Source: Paracoccaceae bacterium Fryx2
GTDB lineage: Bacteria > Pseudomonadota > Alphaproteobacteria > Rhodobacterales > Rhodobacteraceae
Direction: 5' to 3'
Length of the DNA: 64,000 nucleotides
Assembly (NCBI GenBank): GCA_032334235.1
Contig: JAVSGI010000005.1
Location: 1,054,001-1,118,000, forward strand
Shown: in pieces, positions 1-8,956 of the stretch
How the letters are laid out: every line of letters begins with the position of its first letter
Numbering within the stretch: the first letter of the stretch is position 1
The notes under the pieces: generated by a model
Databases searched by the model: none
What the model was told of the DNA's origin: nothing
What the model saw: only the letters and a program-made list of their open reading frames with translations
Position numbers and translations under genes: made by a program

Positions 1-861
1 GCCGGGGATCACCGCCTTGATGTTCTTCCAGCCGCCCCGCACGCCGCCGCAATGGCGGTCGAGCAACTCGCGCAGGCTGATCGACATCGCCTCCTCGACG
101 ACGCAGGGGTTGTTGACGTGGCCCGAGATGCCGAACAGCTTGGTCCCGGCATTGTTCGGCCGACCGAAGCCCGCGAACCACTCGGCGCCGCGCCGCAGGA
201 TGGTGGGCACCACCGCGATGGATTCGACGTTGTTCACCGTGGTCGGGCAGCCGTAGAGGCCCGAGCCTGCCGGGAACGGCGGCTTCATCCGCGGCATCCC
301 CTTCTTGCCTTCAAGGCTTTCCAGCAGCGCGGTTTCCTCGCCGCAGATGTAGGCCCCGGCGCCGTGGTGCAGGTAAAGATCATAGTCATAGCCCGACCCG
401 CAGGCGTTCTTGCCGATCAGCCCCGCGTCATAGGCCTCGTCGATCGCGGTCTGCAGCGCCTCGCGCTCGCGGATGTATTCGCCGCGGATGTAGATGTAGC
501 CCGCCACCGCGTTCATCGCGAAACCGGCGATCAGGCAGCCTTCGACCAGCGTGTGCGGGTCGTGGCGCATGATCTCGCGGTCCTTGCAGGTGCCGGGTTC
601 GGATTCGTCGGCGTTCACCACCAGATACGACGGCCGCCCGTCCGATGCCTTGGGCATGAACGACCATTTCAGCCCGGTCGGAAAGCCCGCCCCGCCGCGG
701 CCGCGCAGGCCCGAGGCCTTGATGCGGTCCACCAGCCAGTCGCGGCCCTCGCCGATGAAGCCCGCCGTGCCCGACCAGTGCCCGCGCTTGCGCGCGCCCG
801 CAAGACTGCGGTCGTGCATCCCGTACAGGTTGGTGAAGATCCGGTCCTGGTCTTTCAGCAT
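1..861 (-). CDS. nuoF: NADH-quinone oxidoreductase subunit F (NuoF), 3' end missing
   Basis: NuoF carries the FMN and NADH sites and a 4Fe-4S cluster of complex I; it takes electrons from NADH in the cytoplasmic arm. The visible N-terminal 287 residues include [14 protein letters not shown] and [14 protein letters not shown] (FMN/NADH-binding loops) and [17 protein letters not shown], all typical of NuoF. The C-terminal part with the cluster cysteines lies beyond the left edge, so the gene is partial. There are two adjacent ATGs. I chose the second (861) because a GAGGA Shine-Dalgarno lies 6 nt before it but only 3 nt before the first (864), and because family proteins usually start M-L-x-D-Q-D-R-I-F. 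It follows the DUF5337 gene by 9 nt in the nuo operon. Confidence 0.95.
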   Translation of the reverse strand, partial: MLKDQDRIFTNLYGMHDRSLAGARKRGHWSGTAGFIGEGRDWLVDRIKASGLRGRGGAGFPTGLKWSFMPKASDGRPSYLVVNADESEPGTCKDREIMRHDPHTLVEGCLIAGFAMNAVAGYIYIRGEYIREREALQTAIDEAYDAGLIGKNACGSGYDYDLYLHHGAGAYICGEETALLESLEGKKGMPRMKPPFPAGSGLYGCPTTVNNVESIAVVPTILRRGAEWFAGFGRPNNAGTKLFGISGHVNNPCVVEEAMSISLRELLDRHCGGVRGGWKNIKAVIPG

Positions 862-870
862 CATGCGTCC

Positions 871-1110
871 TCAATTGTTCCGTGGGCCGGCCTTCTGTCG
901 CCGCCAGAGCCGATAGGTGACAACCAGCGCCCAGACGAACGCGGCCAGTGCGGCAAGGTCGAACAGGAAGGCAAAGCGGCTGTCCCAGCCCAGCCGCCCG
1001 CCCAGCCATTGCGCCCCCACCCACAGGATCATGGTGCCCGCGATCATGAACGCGACCATCCGCGCCTGCTTCGCCAGATACCTGTCCTCGGGGGTGGGGG
1101 CTTTTGTCAT
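871..1110 (-). CDS. DUF5337-type small membrane protein in the nuo operon
   Basis: This 79-residue protein has two predicted membrane helices (about residues 19-37 and 46-64) with a basic C-terminus (RLWRRQK). It resembles the DUF5337 family, which I recall as recurring in Rhodobacterales nuo operons; this is recognition from memory, not a search. It sits between the HhH membrane protein and nuoF, only a few bases from each, so it is co-transcribed with complex I. No enzymatic motif is visible. A role in assembly or membrane association of complex I is an inference from position only. Confidence 0.75.
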   Translation of the reverse strand: MTKAPTPEDRYLAKQARMVAFMIAGTMILWVGAQWLGGRLGWDSRFAFLFDLAALAAFVWALVVTYRLWRRQKAGPRNN

Positions 1111-1113
1111 GGG

Positions 1114-1728
1114 TCAGTGAATCCGGCCGGCCCGGACACCGGCCGAATGTTCGGTCTTGCCCCCGGCGGCCAGAATCTTCGCTTGCTCCACCCAGTCGTC
1201 ACGGGTCACGCGCCCATTGAAGCCTTCCAGATTGTCATCGACCCAAGCGATCTCTTCCGGGGTCCAATGGGCGATCTGGTCGAAATGGTAAAAGCCGAGG
1301 CTGTGGCAAAGCACTTCAAGCTTTGGCCCTATACCCTTGATTTCCTTCAGATCATCCGCCTTGCCCTCGCGCGCCATGCTCAGCCCTTCGGGTTTGCGGG
1401 CCGGTGCCCCGGTTGCGGCGGCGGCGGTCACCGCGGCGGGCGCCATGGCGGCGGGCGCGGCACGGGCCGGCGTGGACGCGGCAGGAACGGGCGCCGTGGC
1501 CGGTTCGGCCGCAGGCACCACGGGCGCCGGCGGGGCCATGCCCGGTTCACCCCAGCGCAGGCCGATCACCAGCCCGAGCACGGTCGTCAGCACGATGCCG
1601 GTGAATGACGCCTGCATCAGGTTGAAGTCGCCGATCACACTGGCGACGCCACCGGCCACCAGACCCGCAGCCACCGCAATAACCCACCCGTCCAGCAGGG
1701 GGCCGTTCTTGAATTCTGCACTACTCAT
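1114..1728 (-). CDS. Membrane-anchored helix-hairpin-helix protein of the nuo operon
   Basis: The product is 204 residues from the chosen ATG at 1728; the frame stays open to 1797, but the upstream 23 residues look like leader sequence. It has two hydrophobic helices near residues 14-33 and 40-58, then a Pro/Ala-rich linker of about 65 residues. A C-terminal domain at about residues 125-190 contains IKGIGPKLE, the glycine hairpin of the helix-hairpin-helix fold, followed by HFDQIA and RDDWVEQAK. The same domain is fused to the neighbouring NuoE, with about 42 of 66 positions identical by hand count. HhH domains usually contact DNA, but here the domain is tethered to the membrane inside the complex I operon. 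Function unknown; a complex I accessory role is inferred. Confidence 0.75.
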   Translation of the reverse strand: MSSAEFKNGPLLDGWVIAVAAGLVAGGVASVIGDFNLMQASFTGIVLTTVLGLVIGLRWGEPGMAPPAPVVPAAEPATAPVPAASTPARAAPAAMAPAAVTAAAATGAPARKPEGLSMAREGKADDLKEIKGIGPKLEVLCHSLGFYHFDQIAHWTPEEIAWVDDNLEGFNGRVTRDDWVEQAKILAAGGKTEHSAGVRAGRIH

Positions 1729-1812
1729 TGGTTCGGTCTCCACTTTATTGCCCGTCACCGGGTCGTGTTGCCTATGTGTCGAGATCGTCACAGTCATCTT
1801 GCGGGCCGAAGG

Positions 1813-2931
1813 TCAGCTCTGGCCGCCCGCTGCCAGTCGTTTCGCCTGCGCCACCCAGTCGTCGCGGCTCACGCAACCGGCCGGGCCTTGCAGATTGTCA
1901 TCCATCCAGGCCACTTCGGCCGCCGTCAGGGCCGCGATCTGGTCGAAATGGAACAGGCCCAGATCGTGGCACCGGGCTTCAAGTCCGGCGTCCATCCCCT
2001 TGATCTGCATCAGATCGTCGGGTTTGCCACCGCGCGGGGCGGCAAGCGCCTGCGGCTTTTCGCGGGTCAGCGGTTCGGCGGGCGCGACCGAGGGCTGGCG
2101 CTCCGGCATCCCCTTGGAAAGCGCCGGCGCCTCCTGCACCGTGATGCCGGTCGCATCCACGGGAACGCCTTCGCCCGGCGTCGGTTCGGTTTCCTGCCCC
2201 TCGGCAGGGGTCGCGGGTTCGGCGCGGCCCAGCCAAGGCGTCAGCAGAGGCACTTCGCTGCCGTCGATCCGCTTCACCGTGTCGCCAAGGTCCACCGCCG
2301 CCTGCACGCTGGCATTGTATTGCGTGCGCCCGCTTTCGAAATCCTTCAGCGAGGTCAGCCCCGACAGCGGTTCCGAGGCATAGCGCCCGTTCTGGGGCCC
2401 CGGCACCGGCACCTCGCCCGCCGCAAACCGCCCGATCAGCTCGCGCAGCCGGGCTGCCGTCAGGTCTTCGTAATAATCCTTGCCGATCTGGGCCATCGGC
2501 GCGTTGGTGCAGGCGCCGAGGCACTCGACCTCTTCCCAGCTGAACCGGCCATCGGCCGACAGCGTGTGCGCCTTGGGCGAAATCAGTTCCTTGCAGACCG
2601 CGATCAGTTCCTCGGCGCCGCAGATCATGCACGAGGTGGTGCCGCAAACCTGAACATGTGCAATGGAACCAACGGGTTGAAGCTGAAACATGAAGTAGAA
2701 CGTCGCCACTTCCAGCGCCCGGATACGGGCCATGCCCAGCATGTCGGCGACATGCTCGATCGCCGGGCGGGAAAGCCAGCCCTCCTGCTCCTGCGCGCGC
2801 CAGAGCAGCGGAATGATCGCCGAAGCCTGTCGCCCATCCGGGTATTTGGTGATCTGGCCCTTGGCCCAGGCGAGGTTCGCCGCGGTGAAGGCGAAACTGT
2901 CGGGCTGGGTGTGGTTCAGGCGGCGCAGCAT
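1813..2931 (-). CDS. nuoE: NADH-quinone oxidoreductase subunit E with C-terminal HhH extension
   Basis: NuoE holds the 2Fe-2S cluster N1a and works with NuoF in the NADH-oxidising module. The thioredoxin-like cluster domain fills residues 1 to about 180, with ligands C96, C101, C137 and C141 (VQVCGTTSC and VECLGAC). Most NuoE proteins end soon after this; here 372 residues include a Pro/Glu-rich linker and a C-terminal HhH-like domain (about 305-370). The linker-HhH extension is known in this bacterial group. In this copy the canonical GIGPK hairpin reads GMDAG, so the DNA-contacting turn is probably lost. The start overlaps the upstream ORF stop as TGATG, indicating translational coupling. 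Confidence 0.92.
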   Translation of the reverse strand: MLRRLNHTQPDSFAFTAANLAWAKGQITKYPDGRQASAIIPLLWRAQEQEGWLSRPAIEHVADMLGMARIRALEVATFYFMFQLQPVGSIAHVQVCGTTSCMICGAEELIAVCKELISPKAHTLSADGRFSWEEVECLGACTNAPMAQIGKDYYEDLTAARLRELIGRFAAGEVPVPGPQNGRYASEPLSGLTSLKDFESGRTQYNASVQAAVDLGDTVKRIDGSEVPLLTPWLGRAEPATPAEGQETEPTPGEGVPVDATGITVQEAPALSKGMPERQPSVAPAEPLTREKPQALAAPRGGKPDDLMQIKGMDAGLEARCHDLGLFHFDQIAALTAAEVAWMDDNLQGPAGCVSRDDWVAQAKRLAAGGQS

Positions 2932-3155
2932 CAGTTCATCCTATTGCAGATCGCAGGCCGAAGCCCATTCCAGACAATCAGCGAGGCTGGCACCAGAGTG
3001 GCGAGCACCGTTCCCGCCACCAGACCCGCCCAGAGCACGGCGCGCCAGTATCCCCCGCCCCAACGCGCCGCTGCGGTGCCGCCCAAGAGCGCCAGTCCGA
3101 AGGGCGTCAGAGCGATCAGCAGGCCGAGGATCTTCCACTTCGTGCAGTAGTCCAT
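2931..3155 (-). CDS. Small two-helix membrane protein between nuoD and nuoE
   Basis: This 74-residue ORF has two hydrophobic segments (about residues 8-26 and 40-60), predicting a small inner-membrane protein. It fills the gap between nuoD (stop at 3165) and nuoE, and its TGA overlaps the nuoE ATG, which supports real translation within the operon. The Shine-Dalgarno before its ATG is weak. I do not recognise a family. It could be a lineage-specific complex I accessory subunit or simply a coupling ORF. Confidence 0.6.
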   Translation of the reverse strand: MDYCTKWKILGLLIALTPFGLALLGGTAAARWGGGYWRAVLWAGLVAGTVLATLVPASLIVWNGLRPAICNRMN

Positions 3156-3164
3156 CGGGCACCA

Positions 3165-4373
3165 TCACCGGTCGATCTCCCCGAACACCACATCCATCGA
3201 ACCGATGATGGCCGACACGTCGGCCAGTTGGTGACCCTTGGCCATGTAGTCCATCGCCTGCAGGTGCAGGAAACCCGGCGCGCGGATCTTGGCGCGGTAG
3301 GGCTTGTTCGTCCCATCTGCTACCAGATAAACGCCGAATTCGCCCTTGGGCGCCTCGACGCAGGCGTAGATTTCGCCTGCGGGCACATGGAAGCCTTCGG
3401 TGTAGAGCTTGAAGTGATGGATCAGCGCCTCCATCGAGGTCTTCATCTCGGCCCGCTTCGGCGGCGTGATCTTGCCGCGCGCCAGCACCTCGCCCGGCTC
3501 GACCCGCAGCTTGGCGCAGGCCTGGCGGATGATGCTGGTCGACTGCCGCATCTCCTCCATCCGGCAGAGATAGCGGTCGTAGCAGTCGCCGTTCTTGCCC
3601 ACGGGAATCTGGAAGTCGAATTCGTCATAGCATTCATAGGGCTGGCTGCGCCGCAGATCCCAGGCAAGGCCAGAGCCCCGCACCATGACGCCCGAAAAGC
3701 CCCAGTCGAGAATGTCCTGCTCGGTCACCACGCCGATGTCGGCGTTGCGCTGCTTGAAGATGCGGTTCTCGGTCAGCAGGCCGTCGATGTCGTCGATCAC
3801 GCGGGGGAACTCGACCGCCCACTGGTCGATGTCCTCGATCAGCTGCGGCGGCAGGTCCTGATGCACCCCGCCGGGGCGGAAATAGGCCGCGTGAAGGCGC
3901 GCCCCACAGGCCCGCTCGTAGAACACCATCAGCCTTTCGCGTTCTTCGAAGCCCCAGAGCGGCGGCGTCAGCGCGCCCACGTCCATCGCCTGCGTCGTCA
4001 CGTTCAAGAGGTGGTTCAGCACCCGGCCGATCTCGCAGAACAGCACCCGGATCAGTTGCGCCCGACGCGGCACCACCGTGCCGGTCAGCTTCTCGATCGC
4101 CAGACACCAGGCATGTTCCTGGTTCATCGGCGCGACGTAATCGAGCCGGTCGAAATACGGCAGGTTCTGCAGGTAGGTGCGGCTTTCCATCAGCTTTTCG
4201 GTGCCGCGGTGCAGCAGCCCGATATGGGGGTCGCAGCGCTCGACGATCTCGCCGTCAAGCTCCAGCACAAGACGCAGAACGCCATGCGCCGCAGGGTGCT
4301 GCGGGCCGAAGTTGATGTTGAAGGTGCGGATCGACTGTTCGCCGGTCAGCGCGTCGTCATAATGCGCGTCCAT
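3165..4373 (-). CDS. nuoD: NADH-quinone oxidoreductase subunit D
   Basis: NuoD is the 49-kDa subunit that forms the quinone-binding pocket with NuoB at the arm-membrane junction. The 402-residue product has the hallmarks [26 protein letters not shown] and [19 protein letters not shown], and ends in [11 protein letters not shown], as full-length family members do. An upstream GTG at 4376 is possible. The ATG at 4373 is preferred because it overlaps the nuoC stop as TGATG. It lies in the nuoABCD order usual for unfused nuoC and nuoD. Confidence 0.97.
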   Translation of the reverse strand: MDAHYDDALTGEQSIRTFNINFGPQHPAAHGVLRLVLELDGEIVERCDPHIGLLHRGTEKLMESRTYLQNLPYFDRLDYVAPMNQEHAWCLAIEKLTGTVVPRRAQLIRVLFCEIGRVLNHLLNVTTQAMDVGALTPPLWGFEERERLMVFYERACGARLHAAYFRPGGVHQDLPPQLIEDIDQWAVEFPRVIDDIDGLLTENRIFKQRNADIGVVTEQDILDWGFSGVMVRGSGLAWDLRRSQPYECYDEFDFQIPVGKNGDCYDRYLCRMEEMRQSTSIIRQACAKLRVEPGEVLARGKITPPKRAEMKTSMEALIHHFKLYTEGFHVPAGEIYACVEAPKGEFGVYLVADGTNKPYRAKIRAPGFLHLQAMDYMAKGHQLADVSAIIGSMDVVFGEIDR

Positions 4374-4978
4374 CACTTCGCCCCCGCCTTCTGGTCACCG
4401 GGAAGGATGTAGTTTGCCCCTTCCCACGGGCTCATGAAATCGAACTGGCGGTATTCCTGCACCAGCTTGACCGGCTCATAGACCACGCGCTTCTTTTCCT
4501 CGTCATAGCGGACCTCGGTATAGCCGGTGGTCGGAAAGTCCTTGCGCATCGGGTGGCCGCGAAAGCCGTAGTCGGTCAGGATGCGGCGCAGGTCGGGGTG
4601 GCCGGTGAACAGGATGCCGAACATGTCGAACACCTCGCGCTCGAACCAGTTGGCGCTGGGGTGGACGCGGTGCAGCGAGGCCAGCATCTGGTCTTCGCGC
4701 AAGGCCAGCTTCAGGCGGATGCGCTGGTTCTGGTACATCGACAGGAAGTGGTAGACCACCTCGAACCGCGCCACCCGGTCGGGATGGTCGATCGCCGTGA
4801 TGTCCACGAGGCTGGAGAACCGGCACGCCGGATCGGTCTTGAGAAATTCGACCAGCGCCACCAGATGCGCCGGCAGCACCTCCAGCGTCAGCTCGCCATG
4901 CGTCACGGCGGCCGAAACCACCGCATCGGCGCGTTTCATCCGGATCAGGGCACCAAGTTCGACAAGCGCATCAGACAT
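4373..4978 (-). CDS. nuoC: NADH-quinone oxidoreductase subunit C
   Basis: NuoC (30-kDa subunit) is part of the peripheral arm near the quinone site. The 201-residue product contains the family signature [20 protein letters not shown] and the ending [17 protein letters not shown]. The frame is open to 5164, but the start at 4978 has a strong GAGGAGG about 6 nt upstream and gives the normal N-terminus. It sits 11 nt after nuoB and shares TGATG with nuoD. It is a separate gene, not the NuoCD fusion seen in enterics. Confidence 0.97.
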   Translation of the reverse strand: MSDALVELGALIRMKRADAVVSAAVTHGELTLEVLPAHLVALVEFLKTDPACRFSSLVDITAIDHPDRVARFEVVYHFLSMYQNQRIRLKLALREDQMLASLHRVHPSANWFEREVFDMFGILFTGHPDLRRILTDYGFRGHPMRKDFPTTGYTEVRYDEEKKRVVYEPVKLVQEYRQFDFMSPWEGANYILPGDQKAGAK

Positions 4979-4989
4979 CGGACGCCTCC

Positions 4990-5523
4990 TCAGCGGGTGA
5001 TGGTGCCGGTGCGGCGTATCTTGCGCTGCAACTGCAGAATGCCATAAAGCAGGGCCTCGGCCGAAGGCGGGCAGCCGGGCACATAGATGTCGACCGGCAC
5101 GATCCGGTCGCAGCCGCGCACCACCGAATAGCTGTAATGATAGTAGCCGCCGCCATTGGCGCAACTGCCCATCGAGATCACGTAGCGCGGTTCCGGCATC
5201 TGGTCATAGACCTTGCGCAGCGCGGGGGCCATCTTGTTGGTCAGCGTGCCCGCCACGATCATCAGATCCGACTGTCGCGGGCTGGCGCGCGGGGCGGTGC
5301 CAAAGCGTTCGAGGTCATAGCGCGGCATCGAGGTGTGCATCATTTCCACCGCGCAGCAGGCCAGACCGAAGGTCATCCAGTGCAGGCTGCCGATGCGCGC
5401 CCAGTTGATGACATCCTCTGTCGAGGTCAGAAGAAAGCCCTTGTCGGCCAGTTCCGCATTCAGGCTCCGGGTTGCGACCTCGGCATCGGGCCCGGCCGCG
5501 TTGACGCCGGTGCTCACGCCCAT
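4990..5523 (-). CDS. nuoB: NADH-quinone oxidoreductase subunit B
   Basis: NuoB binds the terminal 4Fe-4S cluster N2, which passes electrons to quinone. Cluster ligands are visible in [17 protein letters not shown] and [12 protein letters not shown]. The frame extends to 5544, but I chose the ATG at 5523, giving 177 residues, because it starts inside the last codons of nuoA (10-nt overlap) and matches the usual N-terminal length. The Tyr-rich stretch [15 protein letters not shown] is typical. Confidence 0.96.
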   Translation of the reverse strand: MGVSTGVNAAGPDAEVATRSLNAELADKGFLLTSTEDVINWARIGSLHWMTFGLACCAVEMMHTSMPRYDLERFGTAPRASPRQSDLMIVAGTLTNKMAPALRKVYDQMPEPRYVISMGSCANGGGYYHYSYSVVRGCDRIVPVDIYVPGCPPSAEALLYGILQLQRKIRRTGTITR

Positions 5524-5879
5524 TCCAGTGCCCCCTTCTTCCATTCATAGACAAATCCGACGGTCAGAACGCCCAGAAACACCATCATCGACCAGAAACC
5601 GACCATCGACATCTCGCCGAAGGCGACGGCCCAGGGGAAGAGGAACGCCACTTCCAGATCGAAGATGATGAACAGGATCGACACGAGGTAGAAGCGCACG
5701 TCGAACTTCATCCGCGCGTCGTCGAAGGCGTTGAAGCCGCATTCGTAGGCCGACACCTTCTCGGGGTCGGGGTTGCGCACCGCCAGCACGAAGGCCGCCA
5801 GGATCAAAATGATCGCGAGCCCCCCCGCCACGATGAGGAAGATCAGGATCGGCAGATACTCTCGGAGAAGGTCGTTCAC
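5514..5879 (-). CDS. nuoA: NADH-quinone oxidoreductase subunit A
   Basis: NuoA is a small three-helix membrane subunit of complex I. The 121-residue product has helices at about 9-34, 63-85 and 91-111. It carries the conserved loop [21 protein letters not shown] (residues about 43-63), including the quinone-site cysteine of the family. It is the first gene of the operon, and a Shine-Dalgarno (GAAGGAG) lies just upstream. A candidate promoter is at 5944-5972. Confidence 0.97.
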   Translation of the reverse strand: MNDLLREYLPILIFLIVAGGLAIILILAAFVLAVRNPDPEKVSAYECGFNAFDDARMKFDVRFYLVSILFIIFDLEVAFLFPWAVAFGEMSMVGFWSMMVFLGVLTVGFVYEWKKGALEWA

Positions 5880-5943
5880 GAGTGGCTCCTTCGGCTGTCA
5901 GCTGACCTGAATACAGGGGCGCGCGCTTCGATTTGCTGGGGAC

Positions 5944-5972
5944 CGTTTACTCTGCCCCCCGGGCTGGGTCAA
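5944..5972 (-). promoter_or_regulatory. Candidate sigma-70-type promoter of the nuo operon
   Basis: On the minus strand TTGACC (5967-5972) is followed after 17 nt by TAAACG (5944-5949), about 65 nt upstream of the nuoA start. The -35 is good and the -10 weak. This is a motif match by eye with no transcript evidence. Confidence 0.35.
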
Positions 5973-6422
5973 CCGAAGGTGGCTGCGCCAAGTCCAGCAA
6001 ACGCTCTGTCCGACCTCAGTGTATTCCATTGTGTGCCGTCGACCACGACAAAATTGCCGCTGTGACATGCTGTCCCGCAGCATCACCGCGACTCACACCC
6101 GCCGCGCCGCCCGGGGCGCCGCCGATTCCCCCCGCCAACCACCCGACCTTTCATCGCCTGAAACCGGCCCCACGGCCCGGCCGGGGCCGGTTCTTCGGCA
6201 CGGATCGTCGCACCAGCCACCAGCCGCCCCGCGCCGGCCCAAAATTCTTCAAAGAATTTTGCAAGAATTTTCGAAAATTCTTGCCGCGTCCCACCGGCAG
6301 TTCCCGGGCCACCGGCGCGGCGTCTGCCCCGGCGTCAGCCGGCCTTGCCGCCCTCTGCGCTTGTAACGGCGCGCAAAGCGCGCATCCTGCGTCCACAAGC
6401 AACCATTCTGGGATCAGACGCC
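5973..6422. other. Intergenic region between the nuo promoter and creA
   Basis: No convincing gene is seen in this 450-bp stretch between two divergent transcription units. It contains two adjacent AT-rich palindromes (6241-6284, described separately) that stand out from very GC-rich surroundings. A short GCGCGC-AAA-GCGCGC hairpin lies near 6371-6385, before creA. Confidence 0.6.
6241..6284. repeat. Pair of adjacent AT-rich perfect palindromes
   Basis: The first palindrome is AAAATTCTT-CA-AAGAATTTT (6241-6260). The second is a 24-bp perfect palindrome (6261-6284) centred on TTTTCGAAAA. Related GAATTTTC...GAAAATTC palindromes occur at 25781-25799 and 41586-41624. Here they are not immediately downstream of any gene, so a simple terminator role does not explain them. 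Confidence 0.7.
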
Positions 6423-6911
6423 ATGCCCCGCCACATCCGAACCAGCCTCGCACGGACCACCCTGGCCTGCGCCGCCCTGACCTGCGCCGCCCTGCTGGCC
6501 ACCCCCGCCACCGCGCAGGAGGTTGGGCGCGTCGGGGTCGACTGGGTCGGCAACGACATCATCATCGAAGCGATTGCCGACCCCGGTGTGCCCGGCGTCA
6601 CCTGCCATGTCGCCTATTTCGAACGCTCGCTGATCGACCGGCTGTCGCAGGGCAACTGGTTCGAAGACCCGTCGAACGCCTCGATCGCCTGCCGCCAGAC
6701 CGGGCCGATCACCATCGGCGACATAAGGCGCGGCCCGAAGGGCGAGCAGATCTTCCGCGAAAGCCGGTCCATCGTGCTGAAATCGCTGCGCATCACCCGG
6801 ATCTTCGACGAGGCGAACCAGACGCTGATCTATCTGGCTCATGCCGCCGAACTGACCGAAGGCTCGGCCAAGATGTCGATCTCGTCGGTGCCGCTCTATC
6901 GCGGCAACTAG
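6423..6911 (+). CDS. creA: CreA family periplasmic protein
   Basis: CreA-family proteins are small exported proteins of unknown function. The 162-residue product starts with a cleavable signal peptide ending near ATPATAQEVG. The mature part has the family core IEAIADPGVPGVTCHVAYFE and GWFEDPSN-like and ACRQTGPI segments. The start at 6423 replaces an upstream in-frame start at 6345 because only the shorter form begins with a proper signal peptide. It converges on the DegT-type gene, and both stop codons lie in one CTAG (6908-6911). Confidence 0.9.
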   Translation: MPRHIRTSLARTTLACAALTCAALLATPATAQEVGRVGVDWVGNDIIIEAIADPGVPGVTCHVAYFERSLIDRLSQGNWFEDPSNASIACRQTGPITIGDIRRGPKGEQIFRESRSIVLKSLRITRIFDEANQTLIYLAHAAELTEGSAKMSISSVPLYRGN

Positions 6912-8173
6912 TCGGCGGTCCCGGTGGCGGATACCGCAGCCGCCCCCTGCCAGACGGCCGAAACCTCGGCCCGGAGGATGCGCCCGATCTGGGCGGCGTC
7001 GTCCAGGCTGAAGGTCAGCGGCAGGCGCAGGTCGATCAGCCCGGCCAGCACCCGGTCGGTCTGCGGCAACGGCTCTGGCTGCGCGTAGTGCCAATGGTCA
7101 TAGCGCGAGGTGAAGGCTGCCGGTTCCGCCGCGCCGAACCATTTCAGCTCCACCCCCCGCGCCAGGGTCCGCGCCAGCAGCGCCTGAACCCGCGCGCCTT
7201 CCCACCCCGGCAGCAGGAACTGGAAGGACGAGCCGACATAGCCCTCGTGTTCCGGCCGCGTGATCAGTGCCAGCCCCGGCGTGCCCGCCAACCCCGCCTC
7301 CAGCACCCGGTAAAGCGCCCCCCAGCGCGCCACCCGGTCGGGGAGGCTGGCCAGTTGCGGCCGCAGGATCGCGGCGCGCAGGTTGTCCATCCGGCCCGAG
7401 ATGTTGGGCATGTCATATTTCAGCCCCTCGAACACCTCGGGCGGCGGCGCTGCGCGGTGGCGGGCATAAAGCATGTAGCTGCCCGACAGCAGGATCGCGC
7501 GGGCCATCGCCTCGGCATCATCCGAGATGATCAGCCCGCCCTCGCCGGAATTGGCGTGCTTGTAGGTCTGGGTAGAAAAGCAGGCCATCCGCCCGTGCCG
7601 CCCCGAAGGCACCCCGCGCCACGCGGCCCCCATGGTATGGGCGCAATCCTCGACCACCTGCACCCCCGCCGCATCGCAAAGCGCCATCAGCCGGTCCATG
7701 TCGCAGACATGGCCGCGCATGTGGCTGAGCAGCAGCACCTTCGCGCCGCAACCAAGCTTGGCCGCCAGATCGTCCAGATCAATCGTCAGATCGTCGGTCA
7801 CCTCGACGAACACCGGCACCGCGCCGACCGAGGCAATCGCCCCCGGCACCGGCGCCAGGGTGAAGCCGTTCGACAGCACAAGGTCGCCCGCCCCCATCCC
7901 CAGTGCGCGCAGCGCGCAGGCCATGGCATAGCCGCCCGAGGCCACCGCAAGGCAGTAGCGCGCCCCGGTCAGGGCGGCGAACTCCTCCTCCAGCAACGCG
8001 GCCTCGGCCACCTCGCCTGGGGCGGTATTGTAGCGGTGCAGGCGACCGTGGCGCAGCACGGCCATGGCGGCGGTGATCGCCGCCTCGGGGATCGGTTCCT
8101 GTTGGGTGAAACTGCCGGTGAATACTTCCATGGCGCGGGTCTGGCTTTCTGACGAAGGACGGGATGACCCCAT
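6908..8173 (-). CDS. DegT/DnrJ/EryC1-type PLP-dependent aminotransferase
   Basis: This family makes amino sugars or other amino compounds by transferring an amino group to a keto group with PLP. The 421-residue product has the PLP-lysine motif FSTQTYKHANSGEGG (lysine at about residue 205), the cofactor aspartate in VVEDCAHTMGA and an N-terminal GSFTQQEPIPEAAI stretch. No sugar-nucleotide genes flank it, so the substrate is unknown. ATGs at 8173 and 8131 are both plausible; neither has a strong Shine-Dalgarno. It follows gph closely on the same strand. Confidence 0.8.
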   Translation of the reverse strand: MGSSRPSSESQTRAMEVFTGSFTQQEPIPEAAITAAMAVLRHGRLHRYNTAPGEVAEAALLEEEFAALTGARYCLAVASGGYAMACALRALGMGAGDLVLSNGFTLAPVPGAIASVGAVPVFVEVTDDLTIDLDDLAAKLGCGAKVLLLSHMRGHVCDMDRLMALCDAAGVQVVEDCAHTMGAAWRGVPSGRHGRMACFSTQTYKHANSGEGGLIISDDAEAMARAILLSGSYMLYARHRAAPPPEVFEGLKYDMPNISGRMDNLRAAILRPQLASLPDRVARWGALYRVLEAGLAGTPGLALITRPEHEGYVGSSFQFLLPGWEGARVQALLARTLARGVELKWFGAAEPAAFTSRYDHWHYAQPEPLPQTDRVLAGLIDLRLPLTFSLDDAAQIGRILRAEVSAVWQGAAAVSATGTAD

Positions 8174-8187
8174 GACAGCCGATTGTA

Positions 8188-8853
8188 TCACGCAGGCGAC
8201 AGCAGCCGTTCGGCCAGCGCCGGCAGGTCGTCGAAATGGTCGAGCAGCGCCTCCGGCTGCATCCGCGCCACGCCGCCGCCCTCGGGACCAAACGTCACCA
8301 GCGCCACCGGCACCCCGGCAGCGCGCCCGGTGTCGCGGTCGGTTCCGGTATCGCCCACCAGCATCGAACGCGCCACCGTTCCCCCCGCCCCGCGCACCGC
8401 CGCGATGTAGGGCGCGGCATCGGGCTTGCGGGTCGGCAGGGTGTCGGCCCCGATCAGCGCGCCGAACAGGTCGCGGATGCCCATCCGGCGCGTCAGGGTC
8501 TCGGCCAGACCTTCGGGCTTGTTGGTGCAGATCGCGGTGGCAAAGCCTGCGCGCAGCAGGGCCTGCACCGCCGCCACAGCACCCGGATAAAGCGTGGTGT
8601 GGGTGTCGATCGCATCGCCATACGCCGCCAGCAGCCGGGGGTACTGCGCATCCACCTCGGCCTCGCTCACCTGCCCGAGCCGCCCGAACCCCAGCCGCAG
8701 CATCGCCCGCCCGCCGTGAAAGGCGGTCAGCGCATCGCCCGGCCCCAGCAGGTCGCCATGCCCCAGATGCCGGAAGCAGGCATTCGCCGCCGCCAGCAGG
8801 TCGCCCGAACTGTCCACCAGCGTGCCGTCCAGATCGAAAACCACCGTCCGCAT
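8188..8853 (-). CDS. gph: Phosphoglycolate phosphatase-like HAD hydrolase
   Basis: The enzyme hydrolyses phosphoglycolate (or a related small phosphate ester), salvaging a by-product of DNA repair or photorespiration. The 221-residue HAD protein has motif I FDLDGTLVDS with the nucleophilic aspartate near the N-terminus, motif II CTNKPEG and motif IV VGDTGTDRDTG, plus a helical cap domain. The frame opens at 8916, but the ATG at 8853 gives the normal N-terminus and has a GGGGG-rich Shine-Dalgarno. It is divergent from glmU. Exact substrate not proven. Confidence 0.85.
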   Translation of the reverse strand: MRTVVFDLDGTLVDSSGDLLAAANACFRHLGHGDLLGPGDALTAFHGGRAMLRLGFGRLGQVSEAEVDAQYPRLLAAYGDAIDTHTTLYPGAVAAVQALLRAGFATAICTNKPEGLAETLTRRMGIRDLFGALIGADTLPTRKPDAAPYIAAVRGAGGTVARSMLVGDTGTDRDTGRAAGVPVALVTFGPEGGGVARMQPEALLDHFDDLPALAERLLSPA

Positions 8854-8956
8854 ACCCTGCCCCCTGAAACCTGCCGAAAGGTGGCGTGATGCCATCGCGC
8901 CTTGCGGCCCGTCCAATCCCGGTTAAAACGGGCGCAAGCCAAAGAAAAGGGGTGCC

